Positions 1-7,712 of a stretch of 22,010 bases of DNA are shown one piece after another. The DNA comes from an uncultured Eubacteriales bacterium. Lineage in GTDB: Bacteria > Bacillota > Clostridia > Oscillospirales > Butyricicoccaceae. Within the stretch, counting starts at the first letter, position 1. Every line of letters starts with the position of its first letter. A program made the position numbers and the translations under genes. The notes beneath the pieces are model-generated. The model was not told the DNA's origin. It saw nothing but the letters and a program-made list of their open reading frames with translations, and did not search any database. The DNA lies in the NCBI GenBank assembly GCA_910586105.1, contig CAJUGU010000060.1, positions 1 to 22,010 on the forward strand, given 5' to 3'.

Positions 1-20
1 CGGTTGAAAATGCCTCGTTT

Positions 21-44
21 CCCGCTGAAATAGCGGGTTTTCTC
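21..44 (+). terminator. Intrinsic terminator of an upstream gene
   Basis: CCCGCT (21-26) pairs with AGCGGG (32-37) across a GAAAT loop, followed directly by TTTTCTC. It reads rightward and should end a gene that lies left of the window. Confidence 0.7.
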
Positions 45-401
45 ATGTCTTCCCGTCCCATCCCGGTTTATCCCGCGTTTCTCAAATATCCTGTCTCTCT
101 ACAATTTTTCAATTTACGCCGTCCCACCGCCAGGGACAGCCGTGCGCAGCCCCTCCCCTGCCCGGTCACGTTCTGCCCGGCATTTTGACAGTTGCCGAAA
201 AAGTTTGAAAGAGCACGTACTCGTTTCCGGCTGCTGAACCAATCCTTCCGATTCCGGCAGAAATATGCTTTCCCGTCATTTTGCACAGTGCGTAAAACAA
301 AATTTCGGAAAACGCAATAGTCAGAACCTCCAAAAAGCAGGTGGAAAAATGGTGCAAGTATCCAAAGATCGCGTTTGCGGGAAAAAAATCGCCGAAAACA
401 A
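45..401. other. Gene-free stretch upstream of the repressor gene
   Basis: About 360 bases without a credible gene. Reading frames on the minus strand (up to 128 codons) are rich in Arg, Cys and Phe, resemble no family I know, and have no convincing ribosome site. The only structure I see is the operator-like palindrome at 211-223. Confidence 0.5.
211..223. promoter_or_regulatory. Possible distal LacI-type operator
   Basis: GAGCACGTACTCG differs from the core of the proximal palindromes (GAGCACGTGCTCG) by one base. It lies about 240 and 260 bp upstream of the two sites at 449-484, a spacing compatible with a DNA loop. Looping is inferred; the sequence match is seen directly. Confidence 0.5.
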
Positions 402-430
402 TTGACAAACAAACTTAGCAGGCGCATAAT
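402..430 (+). promoter_or_regulatory. Sigma-A-type promoter P1 upstream of the LacI-family gene
   Basis: TTGACA (402-407) is separated by 17 bases from CATAAT (425-430). The predicted start near 437 is followed at once by two palindromic operators (449-484), so a bound repressor would block this promoter. It gives the repressor gene a leader of about 150 nt. Confidence 0.7.
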
Positions 431-448
431 AGGCTCATAAGAAAAAAC

Positions 449-484
449 GAGCACGTGCTCGTGATAATTACGAGCACGTGCTCA
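449..484. promoter_or_regulatory. Tandem LacI-family operators
   Basis: Two 14-bp palindromes, CGAGCACGTGCTCG (449-462) and CGAGCACGTGCTCA (471-484). Their centres are 22 bp apart, about two helical turns, so both face the same side of the DNA. The central CG and dyad symmetry are typical of LacI-family sites. They sit just downstream of promoter P1, which suggests autorepression. Confidence 0.8.
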
Positions 485-524
485 CAGTAATAAAAGTGAT
501 ATTGCCGAAGGCGCCATAAAAAAG

Positions 525-553
525 TTGTGATCGCGTCAGAAATCCGCTATAAT
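525..553 (+). promoter_or_regulatory. Second sigma-A-type promoter of the LacI-family gene
   Basis: TTGTGA (525-530), 17-base spacer, TATAAT (548-553). The predicted start is near 560, about 20 bases before the TTG start codon. It lies downstream of the tandem operators and could give a basal supply of repressor. Confidence 0.65.
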
Positions 554-580
554 TATGGTGGAGAAAGGACGTGATCCGGC

Positions 581-1615
581 TTGAAAATGACAATCAAAGA
601 AATCGCGGAGATGGCTGGCGTTCACCGTGCTACGGTCGACAAGGTTCTTCATAACCGCGTGGGCGTGAGCGACGAGGTGAGGCAAAAGGTGCAGGACATC
701 ATCAATAAATATGAATATACGCCAAACCCCGCGGGCCGGATACTGCAAAAGCAGGGACGGGTGTTCCGGATTGCAGCAATCCTGGTGGACGTCGACGCGC
801 TGAACTTTTTAAAGGAAGGCATCGAGCAGGGCGTGCAGGAACGCGTCGGCTTCAACATCCGCATCGAATACCACATCACCAAATTTCATGACGCACAGGG
901 GCAGGCCGCGATCCTCGACTACGCGGTCGCCGAGCGGATGGATGGCATCATCATCAACCCCATCAACAGCGAACGCGTGCGGGCAGCGATCGACCGCGCG
1001 GCGGACGCAGGCATCCCTGTCGTCACGACCAACTCTGATATCGAAGGCTCCAAACGCCTTTGCTATGTCGGGCTGGACGGCGCGCGCGCAAGCCGCGTTG
1101 CCGGAAGGCTGGTCGGCCAGTTCCTTTACGGCGGCGGGCAGGTCGCCATCATCTCCAGCGCGATTGACGAGGAAAACAACAACTTCTACGTTATCATCCG
1201 TGAACAGGGCTTTACGGAATTCATCACCTCTCATTATCCCGAAATTGACATCGTCGCCTGTGTCGAGAGCTTTGAAGACGCGAGCATTACATACGAAAAA
1301 ACCGTCGAACTCATCCAGCAGTACCCGGATCTGCGGGCGATCCATATCACCTGCGGCGGCGCTTCCGAGGTTGGCCGGGCGCTCCAGGAGAGCGGGCGGA
1401 CACAGGACATCACCGTGCTCTCTTACGAGGACTACCCGCAGATCCTGGAACTGATCCGGGAAGGCGTGATCGACTGTACCCTTGCAAGCGACCTGCACCG
1501 GCAGGGCTCGCTCCCCGTCCAGATCATCATGGACTATCTGGTGTTTGGCCGTCAGCCGGAAAAAGACCAGATCTTTACCGAGATCAAGATTCTGGTAAAG
1601 GAAAGCCTGTTTTGA
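581..1615 (+). CDS. LacI-family transcriptional regulator
   Basis: DNA-binding repressor of 344 residues, the usual LacI-family length. The N-terminus carries the LacI helix-turn-helix (residues 3-30, IKEIAEMAGVHRATVDKVL) and hinge region. The rest is a periplasmic-binding-protein-like sensor domain (about 60-340, starting RIAAILVDVD) that would bind a sugar or polyol. The recognition helix has ATVDKVL rather than the common ATVSRVL, a variant I associate with polyol/inositol regulators from memory. The start is taken as TTG at 581 because AAAGGA (564-569) is 11 bases upstream; ATG at 587 would be 17 bases away. Palindromes before this gene (449-484) and before the transporter (1702-1723, 1815-1828) make it the likely repressor of both itself and the importer. 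The inducer is not deducible from sequence. Confidence 0.9.
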   Translation: MKMTIKEIAEMAGVHRATVDKVLHNRVGVSDEVRQKVQDIINKYEYTPNPAGRILQKQGRVFRIAAILVDVDALNFLKEGIEQGVQERVGFNIRIEYHITKFHDAQGQAAILDYAVAERMDGIIINPINSERVRAAIDRAADAGIPVVTTNSDIEGSKRLCYVGLDGARASRVAGRLVGQFLYGGGQVAIISSAIDEENNNFYVIIREQGFTEFITSHYPEIDIVACVESFEDASITYEKTVELIQQYPDLRAIHITCGGASEVGRALQESGRTQDITVLSYEDYPQILELIREGVIDCTLASDLHRQGSLPVQIIMDYLVFGRQPEKDQIFTEIKILVKESLF

Positions 1616-1618
1616 AGC

Positions 1619-1698
1619 GCCTGTCCGGTCCCTTCTCAAAGCGCCGGACAGGCCCCGCGCGAAAAAAATATTTGCCTCGGCAGCAAATATTTTTTTCG
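1619..1698 (+). terminator. Double hairpin terminator after the LacI-family gene
   Basis: Two stem-loops follow the stop codon. The first pairs 1619-1628 with 1644-1653 (10 bp, GCCTGTCCGG arm, 15-nt loop). The second is a perfect 16-bp stem, 1660-1675 with 1683-1698. It has seven A's on the left arm and seven T's on the right, so it could act as a terminator in either direction. It separates the regulator from the transporter operon. Confidence 0.7.
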
Positions 1699-1701
1699 GC
1701 C

Positions 1702-1723
1702 ATTACGAGCACGTGCTCGTAAT
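1702..1723. promoter_or_regulatory. LacI-family operator, perfect 22-bp palindrome
   Basis: The core CGAGCACGTGCTCG (1706-1719) is the same as at 449-462. Here the symmetry extends with ATTA/TAAT flanks to a perfect 22-bp palindrome. It lies between the regulator's terminator and the transporter operon, making it the most symmetric and perhaps tightest site. Confidence 0.8.
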
Positions 1724-1814
1724 CTCCCCGCTCGAGCCGGCGCAAAATCGCGGAATCATCAAAAGACCGCAGAATTTTAAACCGAAAGACAGGCATATTT
1801 TTTTTACCGGACAT

Positions 1815-1828
1815 CGAGCACGTTCTCG
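1815..1828. promoter_or_regulatory. LacI-family operator in the transporter upstream region
   Basis: CGAGCACGTTCTCG differs by one base from the consensus palindrome. It is 109 bp (centre to centre) from the 1702-1723 site and 112 bp before the transporter start codon. I could not find a convincing -35/-10 pair for the transporter operon nearby, so the promoter position is unresolved. A small GAAA-loop hairpin (1860-1873) lies in the presumed leader. Confidence 0.7.
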
Positions 1829-1939
1829 CTGCAACTTTTCAGGTTTGATTCATAAATAGCCGCGGAAACGCGGGTATTGTGGATATTGCGGGCAGGTTGG
1901 CTGACCGCATCAATTTCAGAGAAGAATGGAGGAAACAAA

Positions 1940-3454
1940 ATGGCAAATCCAGAATACGTGCTGGAAATGCAGGGCATCGTCAAGGTCTTCCCCGGCGTGC
2001 GCGCACTGGACGGCGTGAACCTCAAGGTACGGCCCGGCAAGGTGCATGTCATCTGCGGCGAAAACGGCGCGGGGAAATCCACGCTGATGAAGATCATCAA
2101 CGGCACTTACATTGCCGATGAAGGTACGATGATCTACAAAGGCCAACAGATCGGCCCGCACACGGTCACGGATACCCTGAAAATGGGTATTGCGATGATC
2201 TATCAGGAGCTGAACCCGATCGCGGAAATGACCATTGCGGAAAACATCTGGCTGGGGCGCGAACCCCGCAAGGGGATGTTCGTCGACTATGCGAAGATGT
2301 ACGCCGATACGCAGGCGCTTCTTGACAAGCTCGATATCCCGTACAATGCCCGGCAGAAGATGTACGAGCTTTCGATCGCAGGCCACCAGCTGGTAGAGAT
2401 CACGAAGGCGATCTCGGTGAACGCTTCGGTCATCATCATGGACGAACCGTCGTCGGCGATCGGCAACGAAGAGATCGAGATCCTGTTCCGGCAGATCTTC
2501 TCGCTGCGCGAGCAGGGCGTTGCGATCCTGTACATCACCCACAAGATGGATGAAATCTTCCGCATCGCGGACGATATCACGATCATCCGCGACGGGCAGT
2601 GGGTCGAGAGCGGCCCCGCCAGCGACTATAACGCTGACAAGCTGGTCGCGCGCATGGTCGGCCGCGAGATTACAAACGTCTTCCCGAAGGACACCACCGT
2701 GCCGATCGGCGACGTGGTGCTCGACGTAAAGAACCTGACGCAGGTGAAGGAAGACGGCGGACGGTTCCGCGACATCAGCTTCCAGCTGCGTAAGGGCGAA
2801 ATCCTCGGTTTCGCGGGCCTGGTCGGCGCAGGGCGTTCGGAAGTCATGCGCGCAATCTTCGGGCTTGACCCGATCTCCTCCGGCAGCATCACGCTGGACG
2901 GCAAGGATTACCGGGTGAAGAATACCCGCGACGCGATCGAGCAGGGCGTGGCGATGGTCAACGAGGACCGCCGCACCTACGGCCTGGTGCTCGGGCGGAG
3001 CATCCACCACAACACCTCTCTGGTGAACCTGAAGAAATACACGAAAGGCCTGATCGACGATAAGGCGATCTCCGCCGACGTGGAAAAAATGCGCGAGCTG
3101 CTTCAGATCAAGATTGCCAACGAGGATGTTGAGGCGGGCACGCTTTCGGGCGGCAACCAGCAGAAGGTCGTCCTTGCGAAATGGCTGGTCGGCGATGTAA
3201 AGGTCATGATCCTTGACGAGCCGACGCGCGGCATCGACGTTGGCGCGAAAAGCGAGATCCATAAGCTGATGACCAGCTTTGCCCGCGAGGGTATGGGCAT
3301 CATTATGATCTCCTCCGAGCTGCCGGAGATCCTTGGCATGAGCGACCGCGTGGTCGTCATGCAGGAGGGCATTATCCAGGGCATTCTGGACCGCTCGGAG
3401 GCGACACAGGAAAGCATCATGAAACTTGCGACGAGAGGGGTAGGCAAACAATGA
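1940..3454 (+). CDS. Sugar ABC transporter, two-domain ATP-binding protein (RbsA/MglA type)
   Basis: Cytoplasmic ATPase of a carbohydrate importer (504 residues) with two fused nucleotide-binding domains, as in RbsA and MglA. Domain 1 has Walker A GENGAGKST (40-48), a signature region LSIAGHQ (144-150) and Walker B IIMDEP (165-170). Domain 2 has a degenerate Walker A, GLVGAGRSE (293-301), as is normal for this family, an intact LSGGNQQK (402-409) and MILDEP (423-428). The start is ATG 1940, preceded by GGAGG at 1929-1933; an in-frame upstream extension from 1877 has no homology. It overlaps the permease gene by four bases (ATGA), indicating translational coupling. Two LacI-type operators lie upstream. 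Substrate cannot be read from the ATPase; the neighbouring dehydrogenase suggests inositol or another polyol/sugar. Confidence 0.95.
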   Translation: MANPEYVLEMQGIVKVFPGVRALDGVNLKVRPGKVHVICGENGAGKSTLMKIINGTYIADEGTMIYKGQQIGPHTVTDTLKMGIAMIYQELNPIAEMTIAENIWLGREPRKGMFVDYAKMYADTQALLDKLDIPYNARQKMYELSIAGHQLVEITKAISVNASVIIMDEPSSAIGNEEIEILFRQIFSLREQGVAILYITHKMDEIFRIADDITIIRDGQWVESGPASDYNADKLVARMVGREITNVFPKDTTVPIGDVVLDVKNLTQVKEDGGRFRDISFQLRKGEILGFAGLVGAGRSEVMRAIFGLDPISSGSITLDGKDYRVKNTRDAIEQGVAMVNEDRRTYGLVLGRSIHHNTSLVNLKKYTKGLIDDKAISADVEKMRELLQIKIANEDVEAGTLSGGNQQKVVLAKWLVGDVKVMILDEPTRGIDVGAKSEIHKLMTSFAREGMGIIMISSELPEILGMSDRVVVMQEGIIQGILDRSEATQESIMKLATRGVGKQ

Positions 3455-4425
3455 GTAAGCAGGCAGAAACCAGAAAGAAAATGAATTTCGGCCAGTTCTA
3501 TGGCAAATACGGTATCTTCATCATCCTTGCGGTGATTTTCGTCGCCGCGTCGGTCGGCGTGCGCGGCTTCCTGAGCCAGTACAACCTGACGAGTATGCTG
3601 CTGTCCATCGCCTGCACGACGACGCTGGCGCTCGGCACAACGTTCGTTATCATCCTCGGCCATATCAACATCGCTTACGGCTCCGAGCTTGCGTTCATCG
3701 GCTGCGTCGCGTGTATGGTGAACGTGGCGACGGGATCGCTGATCCCCGCGCTGCTGGTCGCGCTGATTGTCGGCATCCTGTTCGGCGCGCTGAACGGCTT
3801 CGTCATTACCCGTTTTAGCATTCCGGCGTTCATCATGACGCTGGCGCTGACCGAGGCCGCCCGCGGCGGCGCGGTGCTCGTGACCAAGGGCAACACGATC
3901 TCCGGCCTGACCCCCTCGTTCACCTTCATGGGCCAGGGCTACATCGGCCCCATCCCGATGGCGATCATCGTGCTGGTTGTCGCCTTCGCGATCATGTGGA
4001 CCATCCTCAACAAGACCCCTTACGGCCGTTACATCTACGCGGTCGGCGGCAACGCCAAGGCTGCCGAGGCTTCCGGTATCAACCCGAAGATGGTCGTCTT
4101 CAAAGCGTACCTGCTCGACGGCGTGCTGACCGGCATCGCCAGCATCCTGCTGATGGCGCGTTTGAACTCGGGCGTCCCGGGCGCGGGCCTCAGCTATGAG
4201 ATGGACGCGATTACGGCGGTCGTTGTAGGCGGCACCTCGATGAGCGGCGGCTCCGGCACGCTGTTCGGCACCATCGTCGGCGCGATCATCGTTGGTATCA
4301 TCAACAACGTGCAGACCCTGCTCGGTATCGACTCCAACGTCCAGAAGATCGTCAAGGGCGTTATCATCGTCGGCGCGGTTATCATCGACGTTGTAACCAA
4401 GAATTCCGCCAAGAAGGCGCGCTAA
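3451..4425 (+). CDS. Sugar ABC transporter permease (RbsC/BPD_transp_2 family)
   Basis: Integral membrane subunit of 324 residues, a usual length for RbsC-type permeases, with about eight to ten hydrophobic segments beginning at residues 20-40 (YGIFIILAVIFVAASVGV). Family landmarks include the Gly-rich stretch near ITAVVVGGTSMSGGSGT and a C-terminal hydrophobic helix followed by a short Lys/Arg tail (NSAKKAR). It starts at ATG 3451 inside the stop codon of the ATPase gene and is followed after 58 bases by the binding-protein gene. It should form a homodimer channel driven by the preceding ATPase. Confidence 0.95.
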   Translation: MSKQAETRKKMNFGQFYGKYGIFIILAVIFVAASVGVRGFLSQYNLTSMLLSIACTTTLALGTTFVIILGHINIAYGSELAFIGCVACMVNVATGSLIPALLVALIVGILFGALNGFVITRFSIPAFIMTLALTEAARGGAVLVTKGNTISGLTPSFTFMGQGYIGPIPMAIIVLVVAFAIMWTILNKTPYGRYIYAVGGNAKAAEASGINPKMVVFKAYLLDGVLTGIASILLMARLNSGVPGAGLSYEMDAITAVVVGGTSMSGGSGTLFGTIVGAIIVGIINNVQTLLGIDSNVQKIVKGVIIVGAVIIDVVTKNSAKKAR

Positions 4426-4483
4426 ACCAAGTTCCCCAGGCAATTCGCATATACACATTTTATCAAATCAGGAGGATTTACTT

Positions 4484-5473
4484 ATGAAACCGACTAAAAG
4501 ACTGGGTGCATTCCTGTTCGCGGCAGCTTTCACCGCTGCGACCCTCACCGGCTGCACAGGCGGCAGCTCCGACGGATCTTCTTCCGGCGGCGGCAGCAGC
4601 GCAGGCGGCGGCCACGAGATCGGCTATGTCAATCTGGCGGATACCGATGTATTCTGTATGTCCCGCGAGGCTGCGCTGACCGCGGCGATCGAAGGCTCCG
4701 ACTACACGGTCTCCTTCTCGGACGGCAACAACGACAACCAGAAGCAGATCGACCAGGTCAACGCGTTCATCTCGCGCGGCGTAGACGCGCTGGTCATCGT
4801 CCCGGCAGACTCCGAGGCAATCGTACCCGCGATCAACGCGGCGGAATCGGCCGGCATCCCGGTCATCTGCCTGGGCATCGCCGCTTCTTCCGGCAACTTC
4901 ACCTACATCGGTTCGCAGAACTATGACGCGGGCTATATGCAGGGCGAATACATGGCGGACGTCCTTCCGGAAGGCGCAAACATCCTGTACTGCGCCGGTA
5001 CCGCCGGCCTCCAGCACTCGGCAGAGCGCCGCGAAGGCTTCCTTGCCGCGCTGGAAGAAAAGGGCCGCTCTGACATCAGCGTGCTGGCCGACCAGGACGG
5101 CGACTATGTCAAGGACGAGGCAATGCGTATCTGTGACGCGTGGATTCAGACCTACTCGGACGGCGCAGGCGGCGTGACCTTCCAGGCAATCGTATGCGCA
5201 AATGACCAGATGGCTCTTGGCTGCATGGAATCCCTCAAGGGCGCAGGCATCCCAGACGGCGCGGTCCTGATTTCGGGCGTTGACGGCACCGACGAAGCGA
5301 TCGCAGCAGTCGCAGCCGGCACCCTGGCGCAGACCATCCTGCAGGACGCTCCCGGCCAGGGCTCCGCGTGCTTCGAAGCGATCCAGAAGCTGGTCGCCGG
5401 CGAGAGCGTTGATCCGGAAATCATCGTCCCCTTCCAGTCGATCATTGCCGACAACGTTGCGGATTACCAGTAA
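4484..5473 (+). CDS. Sugar-binding lipoprotein of the ABC transporter (Peripla_BP_4)
   Basis: Extracellular substrate-binding protein of 329 residues. It has a lipoprotein signal peptide with lipobox LTGC (21-24, lipidated Cys24). A Ser/Gly-rich tether (about 25-44) follows, then a type I periplasmic-binding fold starting EIGYVNLADTD. The core has the RbsB-like sequence IDQVNAFISRGVDALVIVPA, and the late segment ISGVDGTDEAIAAV corresponds to the usual ligand-loop region. A strong GGAGG (4471-4475) precedes ATG 4484. Placement of the binding protein last, after ATPase and permease, is common in Clostridia. In type I binding proteins aromatic residues usually contact the sugar, but I cannot predict the ligand. 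Confidence 0.93.
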   Translation: MKPTKRLGAFLFAAAFTAATLTGCTGGSSDGSSSGGGSSAGGGHEIGYVNLADTDVFCMSREAALTAAIEGSDYTVSFSDGNNDNQKQIDQVNAFISRGVDALVIVPADSEAIVPAINAAESAGIPVICLGIAASSGNFTYIGSQNYDAGYMQGEYMADVLPEGANILYCAGTAGLQHSAERREGFLAALEEKGRSDISVLADQDGDYVKDEAMRICDAWIQTYSDGAGGVTFQAIVCANDQMALGCMESLKGAGIPDGAVLISGVDGTDEAIAAVAAGTLAQTILQDAPGQGSACFEAIQKLVAGESVDPEIIVPFQSIIADNVADYQ

Positions 5474-5526
5474 GCCATCCTCGAGCTGCCTGAAACGGCA
5501 ATCTCTTCTTCTTCTCTGGGACGGAG

Positions 5527-5550
5527 CCCCGCCGTCTTCGGAAGGCGGGG
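5527..5550 (+). terminator. UUCG hairpin at the 3' end of the transporter operon
   Basis: CCCCGCC (5527-5533) pairs with GGCGGGG (5544-5550). The stem continues through a G-A mismatch to a C-UUCG-G tetraloop (5536-5541). There is no T-run after it, so it may stabilise the 3' end or work with Rho rather than act as a full intrinsic terminator. Confidence 0.5.
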
Positions 5551-5563
5551 AACATCCCTCCAC

Positions 5564-5592
5564 TTGACAAATGACGGGAGCATCCCTATAAT
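5564..5592 (+). promoter_or_regulatory. Perfect-consensus sigma-A promoter of the dehydrogenase/isomerase genes
   Basis: TTGACA (5564-5569), exactly 17 bases, TATAAT (5587-5592). An inverted repeat GGGAGCATCCC (5576-5586) fills most of the spacer, and a related GGGAACATCCC lies at 5548-5558 with its centre 28 bp upstream. Both fit GGGA-N3-TCCC and differ from the LacI-type operators, so a second regulator may act here. Predicted transcript start is near 5599. Confidence 0.8.
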
Positions 5593-5651
5593 TGCAATCC
5601 GGGGAGACGCTTCCCTCATCACGACACTATACACAAAAGGAGCAACGGATC

Positions 5652-6662
5652 ATGTCTGAATTGAAAATCGGTTTGGTTGGTACCGGCGCGATCGGCCGTA
5701 CCCACATTGAGCGCATCAACAACAAGCTCGCTGGCGCAAAGGTCATCGCCTGCGCTGACGTAAACGCGGACTTCTGCAAGAAGGTTGCCGACCAGTACGG
5801 CATCGCCGCTTACGCGACCGGTGAGGAAATGATCGAAAAGGCTGGCGTTGACGCCGTCATCGTCACCACCAGCGACGCTTACCATGAGCAGTACGTTATG
5901 GCCGCCATCCAGGCCGGCAAGTACGTCTTCTGCGAGAAGCCCCTCGCGCCCTCCGCCGAGGCGTGCAAGCGCATCGTCGAGGCCGAACTCGCCGCCGGCA
6001 AGCAGCTGGTACAGGTCGGCTTTATGCGCCGCTACGACCCGGGCTACCGCCAGCTGAAGGAAGCGATCCAGACCCGCAAGTATGGCGAGCCGCTGCTGCT
6101 GCACTGCGCGCACCGCAATGCCAGCGTTACCGAGCCGTGGGACAACGCTTCCGCAGTTGAGAACTCCATGGTTCACGAGATCGACGTACTGCGCTGGCTG
6201 CTCGGCGAAGACTACGCGACCGCAGAAGTCCGTTATGGCAAGTCCACCCGCAAGGCCAAAGAGGGCCTGCATGACCCGCAGATCATGATCCTGACCACCA
6301 AATCCGGCGTTCGCATCGACGTGGAATCCTTCGTCTGCAACGGCCAGTGCTACGACATCCGCTGCGAGGTCGTTTGTGAGGACGCGATCCTGAACCTGCC
6401 CAAGCCCGCTACGATCGAAGTGCTGGCCGACACCGTCCGCGGCAATGCGGTCGACGCCGACTGGACGACCCGCTTTGTCGAGGCTTACAACGTCGAATTC
6501 CAGGAATGGATCAACGCCACCAAGGCCGGCCGCGTTGACGGCCCCTCCGCCTGGGACGGCTACGCCTGTCAGGTCGCCGCTGCCGCCGCTTCCAAGGCGC
6601 GCGAGACCCAGACCATCCAGCCGGTTACCTATGATGAAATGCCCGCCCTGTACAAGAAATAA
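5652..6662 (+). CDS. iolG: Inositol 2-dehydrogenase-like oxidoreductase (Gfo/Idh/MocA family)
   Basis: NAD-dependent oxidoreductase of 336 residues, close to the 344 I recall for Bacillus IolG. The Rossmann motif GLVGTGAIGRTH (7-18) binds the cofactor. EKP (95-97) carries catalytic Lys96, and VHEIDVLRWLLG (174-185) carries His175. The middle and C-terminal portions (VGFMRRYDPGY, HCAHRN, HDPQI, GPSAWDGY) match IolG as I remember it. One oddity: the residue four before the catalytic His, Asp172 in Bacillus IolG, is Asn171 here (ENSMVHEID). The start is ATG 5652 after AAAGGAG (5636-5642). The gene has its own strong promoter and is followed 11 bases later by the isomerase gene. Expected reaction: oxidation of myo-inositol to 2-keto-inositol; a related sugar oxidised to a keto-sugar is the main alternative. 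Confidence 0.82.
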   Translation: MSELKIGLVGTGAIGRTHIERINNKLAGAKVIACADVNADFCKKVADQYGIAAYATGEEMIEKAGVDAVIVTTSDAYHEQYVMAAIQAGKYVFCEKPLAPSAEACKRIVEAELAAGKQLVQVGFMRRYDPGYRQLKEAIQTRKYGEPLLLHCAHRNASVTEPWDNASAVENSMVHEIDVLRWLLGEDYATAEVRYGKSTRKAKEGLHDPQIMILTTKSGVRIDVESFVCNGQCYDIRCEVVCEDAILNLPKPATIEVLADTVRGNAVDADWTTRFVEAYNVEFQEWINATKAGRVDGPSAWDGYACQVAAAAASKARETQTIQPVTYDEMPALYKK

Positions 6663-6673
6663 GGAGGAACCCC

Positions 6674-7615
6674 ATGGAACTGTCCATCTGCACTGACGTT
6701 TTGGCCGAGCTGTCCTTTACCGATATGCTCGACAAGGTCAAATCCTATGGCATCAACGCGGTCGAAATGACCGCAGGCGGCTGGGGCGCGCGCACCCACT
6801 GCCCGACCGCCGAGCTGCTCGCCGACGAAGGCAAGCGCAAGGCGTATATGGCAGAGCTTGAGAAGCGCGGTATGCGGATCTCGGCGCTGAATACCTCCTG
6901 CAACCCGCTGTGGCCCTGCGAGACCGGCAAGCAGTACGCGGAATCCATGTACGACTGCGTGCGCCTCGCGGAACTCCTCGGCGTGAAAAAAATCGTCTGT
7001 ATGTCCGGCCTTCCGGCAGGCAGCGAAAACGACGTGACCCCGAACTGGATCACTTCCTCGGTCACCATGACCGCTTATATGCAGCCCACCGTTGATTACC
7101 AGTGGCGCGTGACCACCGAATGGTGGAAGAAGTTCGCCGCGTTCTGCCATGAGCACAAGCTCGAAAAGATCGCGATCGAAGAGTTCCCCTGCATGATGGT
7201 ACATAACCCCGAATCCTTCTGGCATCTGCGCGAAGCGGTCGGCGACGATATCATCGGCATCAACCTCGACCCGTCCCACCTGATCGCTTACGGCGCCGAC
7301 CCGATCGCCTCCGCCCGCGCGTTCAGGGGCGCAATCTACCACGTACACGGCAAGGATACCCGCATCGAGCGCGGTATGGCGGACGCCAACGGCCTGTGCG
7401 AGTGGAAGGACGTTCACGACACCGCCAACCGCACCTGGAACTATGTCGCAGTCGGCTGCGGCAAGGATCTCCAGTGGTGGAAGGAATTCTTCTCCGTAGT
7501 CCGCATGATGGGCTATAACGGCGATGTTTCGCTCGAAATGGAAGACTTCACGATGTCTACCGAGGCCGGTATCGAAACTTCGGTCGACGCACTCAAGCAG
7601 ACCATCAGCAAGTAA
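6674..7615 (+). CDS. Sugar phosphate isomerase/epimerase (AP_endonuc_2, TIM barrel)
   Basis: Metal-dependent TIM-barrel protein of 313 residues in the family that includes inosose isomerase IolI, inosose dehydratase IolE and xylose-isomerase-like enzymes. Likely metal ligands, in barrel order, are Glu169/170 (IAIEEFP), Asp199 and His202 (INLDPSHL), His223/225 (YHVHGKD) and Glu288/290 (VSLEMED), all present. AGGAGG (6662-6667) overlaps the dehydrogenase stop codon and ATG 6674 follows, so the two genes are co-translated. A rightward terminator at 7677-7712 ends the operon. It probably acts on the keto product of the dehydrogenase, as an isomerase or dehydratase. Insertions rich in Trp (PNWITSS, VDYQWRVTTEWW) in the middle may shape the substrate pocket. 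Exact activity cannot be assigned. Confidence 0.85.
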   Translation: MELSICTDVLAELSFTDMLDKVKSYGINAVEMTAGGWGARTHCPTAELLADEGKRKAYMAELEKRGMRISALNTSCNPLWPCETGKQYAESMYDCVRLAELLGVKKIVCMSGLPAGSENDVTPNWITSSVTMTAYMQPTVDYQWRVTTEWWKKFAAFCHEHKLEKIAIEEFPCMMVHNPESFWHLREAVGDDIIGINLDPSHLIAYGADPIASARAFRGAIYHVHGKDTRIERGMADANGLCEWKDVHDTANRTWNYVAVGCGKDLQWWKEFFSVVRMMGYNGDVSLEMEDFTMSTEAGIETSVDALKQTISK

Positions 7616-7676
7616 GCTGTAAAATGCAGTGATTCCACACAGCTTTTCCTCATCATTCTTCTCATTCTCTTTCATG

Positions 7677-7712
7677 CGGAGGCAGCCTTCAGGCTGCCTC
7701 CGTTATGTTTTT
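7677..7712 (+). terminator. Intrinsic terminator of the dehydrogenase/isomerase operon
   Basis: An 11-bp perfect stem (7677-7687 with 7692-7702, arms CGGAGGCAGCC and complement) closes a TTCA loop, followed by a T-rich tract with TTTTT at 7708-7712. Confidence 0.85.

Noticed and set aside
68..454. Minus-strand frame of 128 codons left of the repressor gene
   Set aside because: Cys/Arg/Phe-rich, no ribosome site, and it overlaps a strong promoter and operator on the other strand.
1916..3451. Open frame of 511 codons on the - strand
   Set aside because: It mirrors the ABC ATPase gene, is His/Asp/Arg-rich, and has no plausible start signal.
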